A stretch of DNA of 64,000 nucleotides from an uncultured Lachnospiraceae bacterium (GCA_910589075.1 CAJUSK010000011.1:186001-250000), one strand, 5' to 3'. Shown: positions 1 through 9,448, numbered from the stretch's first letter. Notes: a model not told the origin generated them from the letters alone. Translations and numbers: made by a program.

Positions 1-194
1 CAGCAGTGCAGGAAAAGCTGCTGTCGTTGATCTCCAAAAATTATCTGGCGATTTACAGGCGCTATTCCAGGGAACAGACAGAGCAGGAAAAACTGTATCT
101 TAGGCTGCTGCTGGTGACTGATTACATTTGTGGCATGACCGACAGTTATGCAAAACGGTTGTATCAGGAACTGAGCGGACAGTGGCAGGGATAG
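1..194 (+). CDS. dgt: Probable deoxyguanosinetriphosphate triphosphohydrolase, C-terminal end (partial)
   Basis: Only the last 63 or so codons lie in the window; the frame is open to the left edge and stops at 192-194. The C-terminal tail is helical and carries a DYICGMTD motif followed by YAKRLYQEL, which resembles the tail of bacterial dGTPase / HD-domain triphosphohydrolases (DYISGMTD-type). The HD catalytic domain would be upstream, outside the window, so function rests on this tail alone. dGTPases cleave dGTP to deoxyguanosine and triphosphate in the cytoplasm. A strong hairpin terminator follows within 20 bases, and the next gene is convergent. Another HD-domain phosphohydrolase with a similar tail cannot be excluded. 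Confidence 0.6.
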   Translation, partial: AVQEKLLSLISKNYLAIYRRYSREQTEQEKLYLRLLLVTDYICGMTDSYAKRLYQELSGQWQG

Positions 195-210
195 ATGAAA
201 CTTAAAACGA

Positions 211-257
211 ACGGGAAAACCGATTGGCTCAGGCAGCCCGGTTTTCCCGTTTTTGTT
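211..257 (+). terminator. Rho-independent terminator after dgt
   Basis: A perfect 12-bp inverted repeat, ACGGGAAAACCG (211-222) and CGGTTTTCCCGT (239-250), is followed by a T-rich run. It sits between two convergent genes, and the A-rich flank at 203-209 could let it also work for the minus-strand trkH transcript. Confidence 0.85.
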
Positions 258-302
258 TATGACAGGAGACAGTTTTCCAAGCGTACTCCCGCTTGTTGTA
301 TT

Positions 303-1772
303 TTACGGTTTTTTTGCAATAAATTTCTGGGTAAACAGATCTTTCCAGATGGCAGGGTGAAACAGGATCAGCAGTGGAAACAGTTCCAGACGCCCTGCCA
401 GCATGTCAAACATCAATACATATTTCGTAAATGGATGGAACAGGCCAAAATTCTGTGTGGGGCCCACCATTTCCAGGCCGGGGCCAATGTTATTGATGGT
501 GGCTGCAACGGCGGTGAAGCTGGTAATCAGATCTCTGTCCTCGAAGGAGACTGCCAGTACGGAGGCGGAAAACAGAATCATAAAGGTGATGAAATATACG
601 TTAATAGATCGTACCACATCGTGTTCAACAGGTTTTCCTTCAAACTTTATTTTTTTGATACTTCTGGGGTGGATATAGGAGGTCATTTCCTTGCCCAGTG
701 TTTTTACAAGGACAACAAATCGGGATACCTTAATGCCGCCGCCGGTACTTCCTGCGCAGGCGCCAATAAACATCAACAGGACGAGTACGGTCTTGCTGGC
801 CTGGGACCACAGATTGAAGTCCACAGTGGAAAAACCTGTGGTGGTAATAATGGAGGCAACCTGGAAAGAGGCATGGGTCAGTGTATCAAAGACATTGCCA
901 TACAGGCTGAATGTTTCAATGGAGACGATGGCGATGGCAGCGGCGATGATGCCCATGTAGTATCGTACTTCTTCCATTCCGAATGCCTTTTTAAAATTAT
1001 GAAAAATTAAAAAATAGTAGGCGTTGAAATTTACGCCAAACAAAATCATAAAGATTGTTACAACCCATTGCAGGTAGGGAGAGTAACTCATCATACTGTC
1101 GTTTTTAATGCCAAAGCCGCCTGTGCCTGCCGTGCCCATGGAGGTGGCCAGGGCGTCAAAGAGGGGCATTTTTCCGGCGACAAGAAGAACCAGTTCCAAA
1201 ATGGTCATGCCAAAATAGATAAAATACAAAATCCGGGCTGTGTATTTCATTTTGGGAACCAGTTTTCCCACGGAAGGTCCGGGGCTTTCCGCCCGCATCA
1301 GGTTGATGTTGGATCCGCCGCTCAGGGGGATGATGGCCATGAGAAATACCAATACCCCCATACCGCCGATCCAGTGGGTAAAACTTCTCCAGAACAGTGC
1401 CGTATGAGACAATGCTTCCACATCATTCAATATGCTGGCGCCCGTGGTGGTGAACCCGGAAATCGTTTCAAATAAGGCATCCGTCAAAGACGGAATTTCT
1501 CCGGAAAGCCAGAACGGAAGTGCACCAAAGAAACTGAGAAAAATCCAGCTCAGTGCGGTGGCAACACAGCCTTCCTTTAAATAAAACACGAGATTTTCCG
1601 GTTTTCTGTGCGTCATCACAAAGCCGAGCAGGAGACAGAAGCAGGCCACACCCAGATAGTACAAACCCACAGGCTCTGCGTAAATGATGGCAACAAGGCA
1701 GGGAAGAAACATCAGAACCGCTTCCACTTTTAATACATTTCCTAAAATCAGACGTATAATTGAACTGTTCAT
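303..1772 (-). CDS. trkH: Trk/Ktr potassium uptake transmembrane subunit
   Basis: Channel-forming subunit of a K+ uptake system of the TrkH/KtrB superfamily, 489 aa and highly hydrophobic. The four pore-loop filter segments of the family can be seen in order: TTTGAS (about residue 108), GTAGTGGFG (about 213), TTTGFST (about 310) and NNIGPGL (about 426). The length fits TrkH (about 480 aa) better than KtrB (about 445). It lies 11 bases downstream of trkA on the same strand, so both are probably made from one transcript with the soluble RCK protein gating the pore. The start is an ATG with an AGGAGG-type site in the short spacer. Family assignment is firm; ion selectivity is inferred from the family. 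Confidence 0.93.
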   Translation of the reverse strand: MNSSIIRLILGNVLKVEAVLMFLPCLVAIIYAEPVGLYYLGVACFCLLLGFVMTHRKPENLVFYLKEGCVATALSWIFLSFFGALPFWLSGEIPSLTDALFETISGFTTTGASILNDVEALSHTALFWRSFTHWIGGMGVLVFLMAIIPLSGGSNINLMRAESPGPSVGKLVPKMKYTARILYFIYFGMTILELVLLVAGKMPLFDALATSMGTAGTGGFGIKNDSMMSYSPYLQWVVTIFMILFGVNFNAYYFLIFHNFKKAFGMEEVRYYMGIIAAAIAIVSIETFSLYGNVFDTLTHASFQVASIITTTGFSTVDFNLWSQASKTVLVLLMFIGACAGSTGGGIKVSRFVVLVKTLGKEMTSYIHPRSIKKIKFEGKPVEHDVVRSINVYFITFMILFSASVLAVSFEDRDLITSFTAVAATINNIGPGLEMVGPTQNFGLFHPFTKYVLMFDMLAGRLELFPLLILFHPAIWKDLFTQKFIAKKP

Positions 1773-1783
1773 GACTTCCTCCG

Positions 1784-3175
1784 CTATTTTAAAATATCCT
1801 GAATGTCGTTAAAACCGGTGTGGGTTGTTACAATCATGACCGTGTCGCCCACTTCGATGGAATCGTGGCCGCTGGGAATGATTATAGCGCCGTTTCGGTT
1901 GATAAAAGAAATCAACAGGTTCTTTTTCAGAGAAAGGTCTTTCAGCGGAATGCCGGTTACGCCGGATTTTTCGTATACACGGAACTCAATGGCTTCAACC
2001 CGGTGATCGAACATGTGGTACAGGGTTTCAATATTGCTGTCCATGGAATCTTTTTTGGCGCGGACATAGGCGATGATGGCTTCCGAGGTAATGTACCGGG
2101 GATAGATAACGCTGCCCAGATCCAGCCCGTTGATCACATTCCGGAAAGTCATACGGTTAATTTTTGTAATCACTTTGGCAGTGGATACCTGGCGGGCATA
2201 CATGGTCAACATAATATTTTCCTCGTCGATACCGGTGAGGGGGACGAAGGATTCTGCGTATTCAATGCCTTCTTCCCTGAGCAATTCTTCATCGGTGCCG
2301 TCGCCATTGATGATAACAGCTTTCGGCAGCAGGACGCTGAGTTCTTCACAGCGTTTTCTGCTGCTTTCAATAATTTTTACTGCAATGCCCATATGGAGCA
2401 GTTGTTTGGCCAGATAATAAGCGGCTTTTCCGCCGCCGATAATCATGGTATTTTTCACTTGGTTGGTTTTGAAGCCAATATGTTGTAAAAAGGTCCGGGC
2501 CATCATTCTGGATGCAACGAAGGAGATAATATCCCCTGCTTCCACCTGGAAATTACCGGAAGGAATGTATACTTCCCCGCCGCGTTCCACAGCGCAGATC
2601 AATATATTTTCAGTAATGTCCTTACCCAGCAGGGCAATGGTCATGCCAGCCAGTTTGTTGCCTTCCGGCACTTTGAACTTGACCATTTCGGCCTGGCCGT
2701 GTGCAAATGAGTTCACTTCCAGTGCCGTGGGAAGATAGAGAATACGGGCGGCTTCTGCCGCCGCTTCCAGTTCGGGATTGATAATCATGGCAAGTCCCAG
2801 CTTTTCGCGCAGATAGCCCACTTCCTTGCCATAATCGGGGTTGCGTACTCTGGCAATGGCTGCGCAGTTGCCCACACGTCTGGCGACTGTGCAGCAGAGC
2901 AGGTTCAGTTCGTCGGAATCGGTAACTGCAATAATCAGATCCGTATTTTCAATGCCCGCTTCCATCTGTACACCGTAGCTGGCGCCGTTTCCCACGACAC
3001 CCATAACGTCGTACAGGCTGCTCATAGCCTGTACGATGTCTCCATTCTGGTCTATGATGGTTATGTCATGGCCTTCCTTTGCAAGCTGCTCAATGAGGGT
3101 AGTACCGACCTTGCCACAGCCTACTATGATAATTCGAAGGCCTTTGGGCATATTTTTCTGTGATTTTTTAAACAT
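1784..3175 (-). CDS. trkA: Trk system potassium uptake regulatory protein TrkA
   Basis: Cytoplasmic NAD(H)- or nucleotide-binding gating subunit for TrkH, 463 aa. It has the full-length TrkA layout: two RCK units in tandem, each a Rossmann-like TrkA_N domain plus a TrkA_C domain. The first nucleotide-binding loop is GCGKVG (about residues 20-25) after a hydrophobic beta strand; the second is degenerate (IIGGGKAAYYL, about residue 245). It is the first gene of a trkA-trkH operon. The ATG at 3173-3175 follows a strong AGGAGG site. A minus-strand extended -10 (TGGTATAAT, 3225-3230) lies about 50 bases upstream. Nothing is truncated. Confidence 0.93.
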   Translation of the reverse strand: MFKKSQKNMPKGLRIIIVGCGKVGTTLIEQLAKEGHDITIIDQNGDIVQAMSSLYDVMGVVGNGASYGVQMEAGIENTDLIIAVTDSDELNLLCCTVARRVGNCAAIARVRNPDYGKEVGYLREKLGLAMIINPELEAAAEAARILYLPTALEVNSFAHGQAEMVKFKVPEGNKLAGMTIALLGKDITENILICAVERGGEVYIPSGNFQVEAGDIISFVASRMMARTFLQHIGFKTNQVKNTMIIGGGKAAYYLAKQLLHMGIAVKIIESSRKRCEELSVLLPKAVIINGDGTDEELLREEGIEYAESFVPLTGIDEENIMLTMYARQVSTAKVITKINRMTFRNVINGLDLGSVIYPRYITSEAIIAYVRAKKDSMDSNIETLYHMFDHRVEAIEFRVYEKSGVTGIPLKDLSLKKNLLISFINRNGAIIIPSGHDSIEVGDTVMIVTTHTGFNDIQDILK

Positions 3176-3224
3176 GTTTGCCTCCTGATACCGTCAAATA
3201 ATACAAGTATAAATCTCTGCATGG

Positions 3225-3233
3225 ATTATACCA
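3225..3233 (-). promoter_or_regulatory. Extended -10 promoter element for trkA-trkH
   Basis: On the minus strand the sequence reads TGGTATAAT, an extended -10 (TGn plus TATAAT), about 50 bases before the trkA start. No good -35 hexamer is seen at the usual distance, which is normal for extended -10 promoters. Confidence 0.5.
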
Positions 3234-3269
3234 CCCCCGGAGAAAAAAAGCACTTACTTTTTATTCATG

Positions 3270-3304
3270 ACAATGGAAGACTCGCGGAGTGTGCTTTCTA
3301 TTGT
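3270..3304 (+). repeat. Palindromic intergenic repeat, copy 1
   Basis: Preceded by TTCATG (3264-3269). Outer arms ACAATGGAAG and CTTTCTATTGT pair with one bulge, and an inner ACTC-GCG-GAGT hairpin tops it. It is tandem with copy 2, the TTCATG of copy 2 following directly. Confidence 0.8.
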
Positions 3305-3309
3305 TCATG

Positions 3310-3345
3310 ACAATAGGTTTGCTGGCGAAGCCTGCAATCTATTGT
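3310..3345 (+). repeat. Palindromic intergenic repeat, copy 2
   Basis: Preceded by TTCATG (3304-3309). Arms ACAATAG / CTATTGT (3310-3316, 3339-3345), then TTGC / GCAA, a T-T mismatch, GGC / GCC and a GAA loop. The 36 bases are identical to the copy at 60354-60389. Confidence 0.9.
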
Positions 3346-3504
3346 TTGTATGAATCGTATAAAATAATACATATAGGCAGTTTTGTATTAAAGGTATATA
3401 CAAACAATATAAATCGAAGGTGTAATAAGTCCGGGTTTTTTAATATACTTTTCATTGGATATAGACAGTACTATGTGATAAGCAGTGGAAAGTGGGGAAT
3501 TGAC

Positions 3505-5907
3505 TTGCAAACCGGAGAAAAGAAAAGGTTTGGATTCTTTAAAAGGAAGGAACCTGGTTCAAAAGGGCTGGGGGACCGGCTGCGCTATATTAAAAATAAC
3601 GGTCTGGCAAATACGATTGTAAAAAAGCGGCATTATATAGAGATGTTGTTTATTGTTCTTATTATCTGGAGTGTTATCAATGCGCCTCTTGTAAAAGTAA
3701 ATTATGATCTGACAGAATATCTGCCCTCCTATACGGAGTCAAAGATGGCCATCGACCTGATGGAACGGGAGTTTGGCTATCCGGGGACTGCAAGGGTCAT
3801 GATCACGGATGTTTCCATTTATGAAGCCTATCTGTATAAGCAGAGGCTGGAAAATATAGATGGCGTGGATATGGTCACCTGGATGACGGAAGATGTCTAT
3901 ATGGCACAGGATTTCATTGATCTGGATGCGCAGAAGGACTATTATAAGGACCGCTGTGCTGTGATGGACATCACGTTTGACCAGGGAGACAATGACCAGT
4001 TGACCAAAGACGCCATCGCCGGAATCCAGGATATTCTGGGGGAGCGGGGGCGGTTTGCCGGGCCGGCGGTGGAAAATAAATCGCTGGAGGAGACGCTGGA
4101 TAAGGAAATCCGGATTATTATGGCGGTGGCAGTGGTATTGATTTTGGTGATTCTCTGCCTGACGACGGATTCCTGGTTCGAGCCGGTGCTGTTTTTAACG
4201 GTTATGGGAATTGCCATTCTTCTGAATATGGGCAGCAATATCCTGCTTGGAACCATTTCTTTCATGAGTTCCAGTGTGGCATCCGTGCTGCAGCTTGCCA
4301 CTTCTATGGACTATTCAGTGTTTCTTTTACATACATATGTGCGGCGGAATGAACAGAAGCCCGGGAATAAGGAAAAGGCTATGACGGGGGCGCTGAAGGA
4401 ATCGGCTGTTTCCATTCTGTCCAGCGCAATGACTACCTTTGTGGGATTTATGGCTTTGCTGGCCATGCGCTTTGGGCTTGGACGGGATGTGGGCCTGGTA
4501 CTGGGCAAAAGTATTCTGTGCAGTGTGGCGACGGTTTTGTTTCTTATGCCTGCCCTGCTTTTGCGGTTTGGGGACTTAATAGAGAAAACGAAACACAAAA
4601 GCATCATGCCAAAGTTTGAGCTGGTTTCCAGGGCGGTATTTAAACTGCGCTATCTGGTGATGGCGCTGATGGTGGTTGTTGTTGTCCCGGCTTATGTGGC
4701 ACAGAACATGAACAGCTTTACCTTCGGCAACAGTGCGCTGGGCAGAAGCGAGGGAACAAAAGTATATGATGACACGGCGGAAATCGAAGCGAAATTCGGG
4801 CGCAGCAATCTGTACCTGATTCTTGTACCCAATGAATCCCCTATAAAAGAGCGGGAACTGGCGGATGAGCTGGAAGATCTGTATTATGTAAAAAGCGTTA
4901 TGGGCATTGCCAATGTTCTGCCGGTAGGGATTCCGGAGAATTTTGTGCCTGAGAGTATCCGGGGACAGCTCAGGACGGAAAACTATGCCCGAATGCTGAT
5001 GTATACGAAAACAGATACAGAGAGTGAACTGGCATTTCAGACATCGGATGAAATTCAGGAGATTGTGAAAACCTATTATCCGGAAAATGCCTATGTGGTG
5101 GGGAATACGCCATCCACCCAGGATTTAAAGGAATTGATGGTGCCGGATTATGCAGTTACCAATGTCATATCTCTGTTGGCTGTGGCCGTGGTGGTGGGGC
5201 TGGCGTTTAAATCGCTGTTGCTGCCCATCCTGGTCCTGATTCCCATTACCATTGCCACGTATATGAATATGACCGTACCCTATCTGCAGGGCGAGAGTTT
5301 TATGTTTAACGGCTTTATTATCGTAAGCTGTATCCAACTTGGTGCCACCGTGGACTATTCCATTCTGCTGACCAACAATTATATGTATAACAGGGAGCAC
5401 GGCCTGGAGAAAAAACCGGCAGCCATTGACGCTCTGCAGAGAAGTATCCTGTCGATTTTAACTTCCGGCACGATTCTGACGGTGGCCGGATATGGTATTT
5501 TTTTTATTTCTTCTGTCAGCGCAATTTCTTCGCTGGGACATCTGATCGGGCGGGGCGGTCTGATCAGTATGTGTATGGTAATTCTGGCGGTGCCGGCATT
5601 GCTCACTGCGTTTGACGACATTATTTTCCGGGAAAAGGAAGTACGGGACCGCTTGAAGCAGAAGGAGGTTGAACGGCTCAGGAAGAAAGTGCAACTGCGG
5701 AGAGCGCAGCGCAGAGAATGGATGCAGCGTCTGGCCGACAGACGGATGGAATGGAAGGCAAAGCGGGAGAGGCCGGCGCCGGAAGCGGGCCGGGAAGAGA
5801 TAAAACCGGAAACGGAGAACCAAAAGAAGCCCACAGTCCTGAAACTGAAAAACAGTGGGGCAGCAGGAACACATGAGAAAGACAAGGGAGGAGAAAAGGA
5901 TGTATAA
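3505..5907 (+). CDS. MMPL/RND superfamily exporter-like membrane protein
   Basis: A predicted inner-membrane transporter of the MMPL (YdfJ/RND) class, about 800 aa. It has two similar halves, each with a transmembrane segment, an extracytoplasmic domain and a helix bundle. Both halves carry the MMPL helix motif: MDYSVFLLHTYVRR in the first and VDYSILLTNNYMYNREHG in the second. The C-terminal 80 residues are a strongly charged, Arg/Lys/Glu-rich cytoplasmic tail. The start is uncertain: TTG at 3505 with an AGTGGGGA site is preferred, because the longer frame back to 3289 runs through repeat DNA; GTG 3475 is an alternative. It overlaps the next gene by 8 bases, so the two are probably co-translated. 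The substrate is unknown; lipids or peptides are typical of the family. Confidence 0.8.
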   Translation: MQTGEKKRFGFFKRKEPGSKGLGDRLRYIKNNGLANTIVKKRHYIEMLFIVLIIWSVINAPLVKVNYDLTEYLPSYTESKMAIDLMEREFGYPGTARVMITDVSIYEAYLYKQRLENIDGVDMVTWMTEDVYMAQDFIDLDAQKDYYKDRCAVMDITFDQGDNDQLTKDAIAGIQDILGERGRFAGPAVENKSLEETLDKEIRIIMAVAVVLILVILCLTTDSWFEPVLFLTVMGIAILLNMGSNILLGTISFMSSSVASVLQLATSMDYSVFLLHTYVRRNEQKPGNKEKAMTGALKESAVSILSSAMTTFVGFMALLAMRFGLGRDVGLVLGKSILCSVATVLFLMPALLLRFGDLIEKTKHKSIMPKFELVSRAVFKLRYLVMALMVVVVVPAYVAQNMNSFTFGNSALGRSEGTKVYDDTAEIEAKFGRSNLYLILVPNESPIKERELADELEDLYYVKSVMGIANVLPVGIPENFVPESIRGQLRTENYARMLMYTKTDTESELAFQTSDEIQEIVKTYYPENAYVVGNTPSTQDLKELMVPDYAVTNVISLLAVAVVVGLAFKSLLLPILVLIPITIATYMNMTVPYLQGESFMFNGFIIVSCIQLGATVDYSILLTNNYMYNREHGLEKKPAAIDALQRSILSILTSGTILTVAGYGIFFISSVSAISSLGHLIGRGGLISMCMVILAVPALLTAFDDIIFREKEVRDRLKQKEVERLRKKVQLRRAQRREWMQRLADRRMEWKAKRERPAPEAGREEIKPETENQKKPTVLKLKNSGAAGTHEKDKGGEKDV

Positions 5908-7792
5908 GCAGTGTATAAAACGGGTGTCAACCCTTGGTATCATAACTGCCCTGTTGGTACATATGGTTTCCATGGATGCGGCAGCAGCGGCGCCTGCAGT
6001 GCATGTGGATGAATCGGTCTATGTGAATCTGGATTATTACGGAAGTGTGGAAGAGGTCAATATTGTAAAAGGCTGTATGTTGAACGGCAATACCACGATT
6101 GTGGACTATGGGGCCTATCACGAAGTGGTCAATATGAGCAATCAGGCAGTTCCTGTAGTGGAGGGCGACCGGGTTACCTGGGATCTCAGCGGCCAGGAAG
6201 GCGACCGTTTTTACTTTGAATGCAGAACGGACAGCCTGGCGCAGGAATTGCCATGGGATCTGGATGTCACTTATAAACTGAATGGGAAGGAATGCGGGGC
6301 GGACACCCTGGCCGGCGCATCGGGATTGGTGACAATGTTGATTGAAGTATCACCCAATTCCAAATCGCCTGATTATTATAAAAACAATATGATCCTGACC
6401 GTGGCGACGGTGGTGGATATGGATAAGCATAACTATTCTCTGGATGCCCCCGGTTCCCAGCTTCAGACGGTGGGGACGAAAAAGGCGGTTCTGTTTATGG
6501 CCCTTCCCGGTGAAAGCGGTACTTTCCGGATTGATATAGGAACGGACTGTTTTGAGAGTATCGGATTGATGTTTATGATGGTGCCCGCCACCCTTTCTTC
6601 CCTGGACCGTATCGGAGACATCAGAGAAGTCAAGGATCAGGTACGGGACTCCATGGATGCCATGAGTGACAGCGCGGATGTGATTCTGGATCATTTATCT
6701 GAAATGAAAGGCAGTCTTGCAGAGACACAGAAAGGCCTTCGCAAGGCACAGGAGGCAAAAGCTGTGTTTGATGCAGGAGAAGGGCAGGTGAAATCCGATG
6801 CGGACGCTGCCATTGCTTCTCTGGATGGTATCAAAAACAGTCTGACCCTTCTTTCTGCGCAGACCGTCATTGAAAAAGGTGATTATATAGATGCCATGGA
6901 GCGGTTGGAAACTATCCGGCACAGCGTCTATGAGATGGACGCCTATCTGGAAGATATGGAAGAGGCCACGAAAGATTTGCAGGCTTCCATGAAAAAACTG
7001 CGCCATACCATCAAAGACGGGTCCGGGGATACGGAAGAAGAAATAGAAGATGCCATCAATTCCCTCAAGCAGATCTATGGTCAGACCGGAGATCCTGCAG
7101 ATCTGGGGAACTTGCAGGTGGGGGCGGAAATCGGCTATCTGGCAAATTTTGCGGGTGTTCTGTCAAAATCTACGATTCCGGTGCTGGAGAATACGGAAGG
7201 CGTCATGCATGAGGTGGAACATCTGACCAATAAGGCCAGCGAAGTGCTCAATGAAAGCTATACCCTGGGCGGCCATATGACACAGGATTATAAAGATCAT
7301 GTGCTGATGCTGCTGGATGAAACACAGATGTTCCTGGATTATTCCAATGCAAGTGTGGCAGCAGCACAGACGGCGCTGCGCAGTATGCGGACTTTGCTGG
7401 ATGCCACAGAAACCAGCCTGGATGCGGCTATAGATTCCAGTCTCAGCGGCATGATTGGTATTCTGGACAGCGGTATCGGGATTGCCGGTGGAAGCGAAGT
7501 GTTCAGGGATGCCAAAGATACCATGAAAGAAGCGGTAGACGATGAACTGGATGAGATTGAAGCGGAAACCAACATATTGAATATTGATATAGAAGAAAGT
7601 TTTCCTTCGTTTACGTCAGATAAAAACAGTGCGCCGGAAAGCATTCAAATCATTATGCGAACGGCGGAAATCAGTGTGGATGAGGAAGAGGATCCGGTGA
7701 CAGATCTGGAAAAAGAACCTGAGGATATTGGCGTATGGGGCAGGCTGAAAGCAATCTTTGTGAAGATTTATCACTGGTTTGTAAAAGAATAG
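5900..7792 (+). CDS. Secreted coiled-coil protein of unknown function, partner of the MMPL exporter
   Basis: I do not recognise a characterised family. The protein is about 630 aa, with a signal-peptide-like N-terminus (KR, then a hydrophobic stretch to about residue 31 ending in AAAAAP), a beta-rich region (about 35-230), long helical/coiled-coil stretches (about 240-400 and 440-570), and an acidic tail ending in a short amphipathic helix (about 605-630). It looks exported and acts outside the membrane. The ATG at 5900 has a GGGAGGAG site and overlaps the exporter stop codon by 8 bases, which implies coupling and a shared task. Analogy with adaptor proteins of RND-type exporters is inference only. 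A terminator follows. Confidence 0.65.
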   Translation: MYKQCIKRVSTLGIITALLVHMVSMDAAAAAPAVHVDESVYVNLDYYGSVEEVNIVKGCMLNGNTTIVDYGAYHEVVNMSNQAVPVVEGDRVTWDLSGQEGDRFYFECRTDSLAQELPWDLDVTYKLNGKECGADTLAGASGLVTMLIEVSPNSKSPDYYKNNMILTVATVVDMDKHNYSLDAPGSQLQTVGTKKAVLFMALPGESGTFRIDIGTDCFESIGLMFMMVPATLSSLDRIGDIREVKDQVRDSMDAMSDSADVILDHLSEMKGSLAETQKGLRKAQEAKAVFDAGEGQVKSDADAAIASLDGIKNSLTLLSAQTVIEKGDYIDAMERLETIRHSVYEMDAYLEDMEEATKDLQASMKKLRHTIKDGSGDTEEEIEDAINSLKQIYGQTGDPADLGNLQVGAEIGYLANFAGVLSKSTIPVLENTEGVMHEVEHLTNKASEVLNESYTLGGHMTQDYKDHVLMLLDETQMFLDYSNASVAAAQTALRSMRTLLDATETSLDAAIDSSLSGMIGILDSGIGIAGGSEVFRDAKDTMKEAVDDELDEIEAETNILNIDIEESFPSFTSDKNSAPESIQIIMRTAEISVDEEEDPVTDLEKEPEDIGVWGRLKAIFVKIYHWFVKE

Positions 7793-7810
7793 AGATACGT
7801 GCATACTATA

Positions 7811-7855
7811 AAAGCAAACATCTGGCCGGTATCCGGGCAGATGTTTGCTTTTTAT
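7811..7855 (+). terminator. Rho-independent terminator after the exporter operon
   Basis: Perfect 14-bp arms AAAGCAAACATCTG (7811-7824) and CAGATGTTTGCTTT (7838-7851) with a T run at the end of the stem. Confidence 0.88.
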
Positions 7856-7908
7856 ACCTGTGAGAATTATGTAGTTTCAAAACTTGTCAACATGCATATT
7901 CCGGATTG

Positions 7909-7947
7909 TTCATGACAGCATTGAGCTGTCAGAGTATACTTTCTGTC
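7909..7947 (+). repeat. Eroded copy of the palindromic repeat
   Basis: TTCATGACAG starts the element and CTTTCTGTCA ends it, so arm ends GACAG / CTGTC still pair, but the interior differs and forms its own GACAGC / GCTGTC hairpin. The right end touches the stop codon of the minus-strand symporter gene. Confidence 0.5.
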
Positions 7948-9349
7948 ACTTATACATTTTCTCTTTTTTCAGTACATCCTGAAATTCACGGATATCTTTA
8001 GAAATTTCCCCGCTTAAAATCAGCATACAAATCAGATTGGGAATAGCCATCAGGGCGTTTGCAATATCCGACAGGTTCCATACCAGATCCAGTGTGGCAA
8101 CGCAGCCCACGAAAACTACCAGTGAGAAAATAACCCGGTATACCATATTATATTTATGGGTGCCCAGAATGTATTCATAGGCTTTTTCACCGTGATATTC
8201 CCAGCCGAGAATCGTGGAGAAGGCAAACAGGGTGATGCCGATGCTCACAAGCCAGCCGCCTGCCGGACCCAGTACGGTGGCAAAGGCAGCGATGGTCAGG
8301 GAGGAACCCTGATACAGTTCACCGGTGGCAGGATTTACCCCTCCCAGTACACCGGAGGAGGCGATGGCAAGGCCGGTCATGGTACATACCACAATGGTAT
8401 CCCAGAAAGTCCCGGTCATATTGATGTATGCCTGGCGTACCGGATGGTCTGTGGTAGCAGCCGCCGCGGTAATTGCAGCAGATCCCATGCCGGCTTCATT
8501 GGAAAATACGCCGCGGGCCACGCCGAAACGCATGGCGTTCATCATGGACGCCGTGATGGTACCGCAAAGTCCGCCGCCTACGGCCTGCACGCTGAAAGCC
8601 ATCTTAAAAATCATGGAAACACCTGCGGGCAGGTTGCCGATATTGCCGATGATCACTATCAGAGCCGCAATCATATAGAATATGGCCATAACGGGAACTA
8701 CAACCTGAGACACTTTGGAAATGGACTTGATTCCGCCTACGATAATGAGCAGGGAGAGCAGTGTCAGTATGATGCCGATTGCCCAGCTTGGAACGGAAAA
8801 CGTTTCGTTTAATGCGCTTGTGATGGAATTGGCCTGTGTCATATTACCAATGCCAAAGGATGCAATCACAGTAAAGAATGCAAAGAACCAGCCCAGCACA
8901 CTGCCCAGTGCTTTGTTTTTAATGGCTTTTTTCATGGTATACATGGGGCCGCCGGACATTTCCCCGTCTGCATTGACACCGCGGTATTTGATGGCCAGCA
9001 TGCATTCGCTGAATTTGGATGTGAGACCGAAGCAGGCGGATATCCACATCCATACAAGCGCACCAGGGCCGCCGGATACCATGGCTGTGGCCACACCTAC
9101 GATATTCCCGGTGCCGATGGTAGCTGCCAGCGCAGTGGTGAGGGCGGAGAATGGGGAGATATCTCCTTCGCCGGTTTTTTTGCGGGCTTCTTTGCTCAAT
9201 GTGCTCTTTAAAGCGTAGCCCAGATTGAGCCAGGGCAAAAAGCCTGTGCGGATTGTCAGGTAAATACCGGTTCCCACCAACAGAACCAGCATGACGGGGC
9301 CCCAGACAAAACTGTCTACAGCCGAGACTGCGTTAGAAAGTGTTTCCAT
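7946..9349 (-). CDS. Sodium:alanine/glycine symporter family protein
   Basis: Secondary transporter of the AGCS (alanine or glycine:cation symporter) family, which takes up small neutral amino acids with Na+. The 467 aa match the family length, with about eleven membrane spans. Family signatures seen: GTGNIVGVATAM near residue 80, the GPGALVWMW block just after it, and SNEAGMGSAAITAAA near residue 280. The start chosen is ATG at 9349 (METLSNAV...), because it has a GGGAGGA site 7 bases upstream; a longer frame reaches 9472 but crosses a repeat and lacks such a site. It is monocistronic. The stop lies at the edge of an eroded repeat, and another repeat lies in the 5' leader. Confidence 0.92.
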   Translation of the reverse strand: METLSNAVSAVDSFVWGPVMLVLLVGTGIYLTIRTGFLPWLNLGYALKSTLSKEARKKTGEGDISPFSALTTALAATIGTGNIVGVATAMVSGGPGALVWMWISACFGLTSKFSECMLAIKYRGVNADGEMSGGPMYTMKKAIKNKALGSVLGWFFAFFTVIASFGIGNMTQANSITSALNETFSVPSWAIGIILTLLSLLIIVGGIKSISKVSQVVVPVMAIFYMIAALIVIIGNIGNLPAGVSMIFKMAFSVQAVGGGLCGTITASMMNAMRFGVARGVFSNEAGMGSAAITAAAATTDHPVRQAYINMTGTFWDTIVVCTMTGLAIASSGVLGGVNPATGELYQGSSLTIAAFATVLGPAGGWLVSIGITLFAFSTILGWEYHGEKAYEYILGTHKYNMVYRVIFSLVVFVGCVATLDLVWNLSDIANALMAIPNLICMLILSGEISKDIREFQDVLKKEKMYK

Positions 9350-9407
9350 AATATTCCTCCCATATGTAACGTATGTTTGTAAACAGTGGCCGAAGTACGG
9401 CAGTTTC

Positions 9408-9448
9408 ACAATAGAAAACATGATTCGCCGGTTTCCTATTATCATGAA
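9408..9448 (-). repeat. Palindromic repeat, reverse orientation
   Basis: On the minus strand it reads TTCATGATAATAGGAAA, then an imperfect GC-rich centre, then GTTTTCTATTGT. The arms pair with mismatches. It lies in the leader of the symporter gene, whereas most copies are at 3' ends. Confidence 0.65.

Larger units (their letters stand above)
3176..3504. other. Divergent intergenic region trkA / MMPL gene
   Basis: This 329-base gap holds the trkA promoter element and two tandem copies of the palindromic repeat (3270-3345). An open frame in phase with the exporter extends back to 3289, but its first part lies inside the repeats and has no ribosome binding site, so it is not taken as coding. 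No convincing promoter for the exporter gene was found in the AT-rich stretch 3350-3480. Confidence 0.6.

Noticed and set aside
195..1010. Plus-strand frame of 271 codons starting after dgt
   Set aside because: It lies opposite trkH, begins across the terminator, and its composition is typical of antisense translation.
3289..3504. N-terminal extension of the exporter frame back to 3289
   Set aside because: It starts inside the palindromic repeat and has no ribosome binding site; the protein part has no family match.
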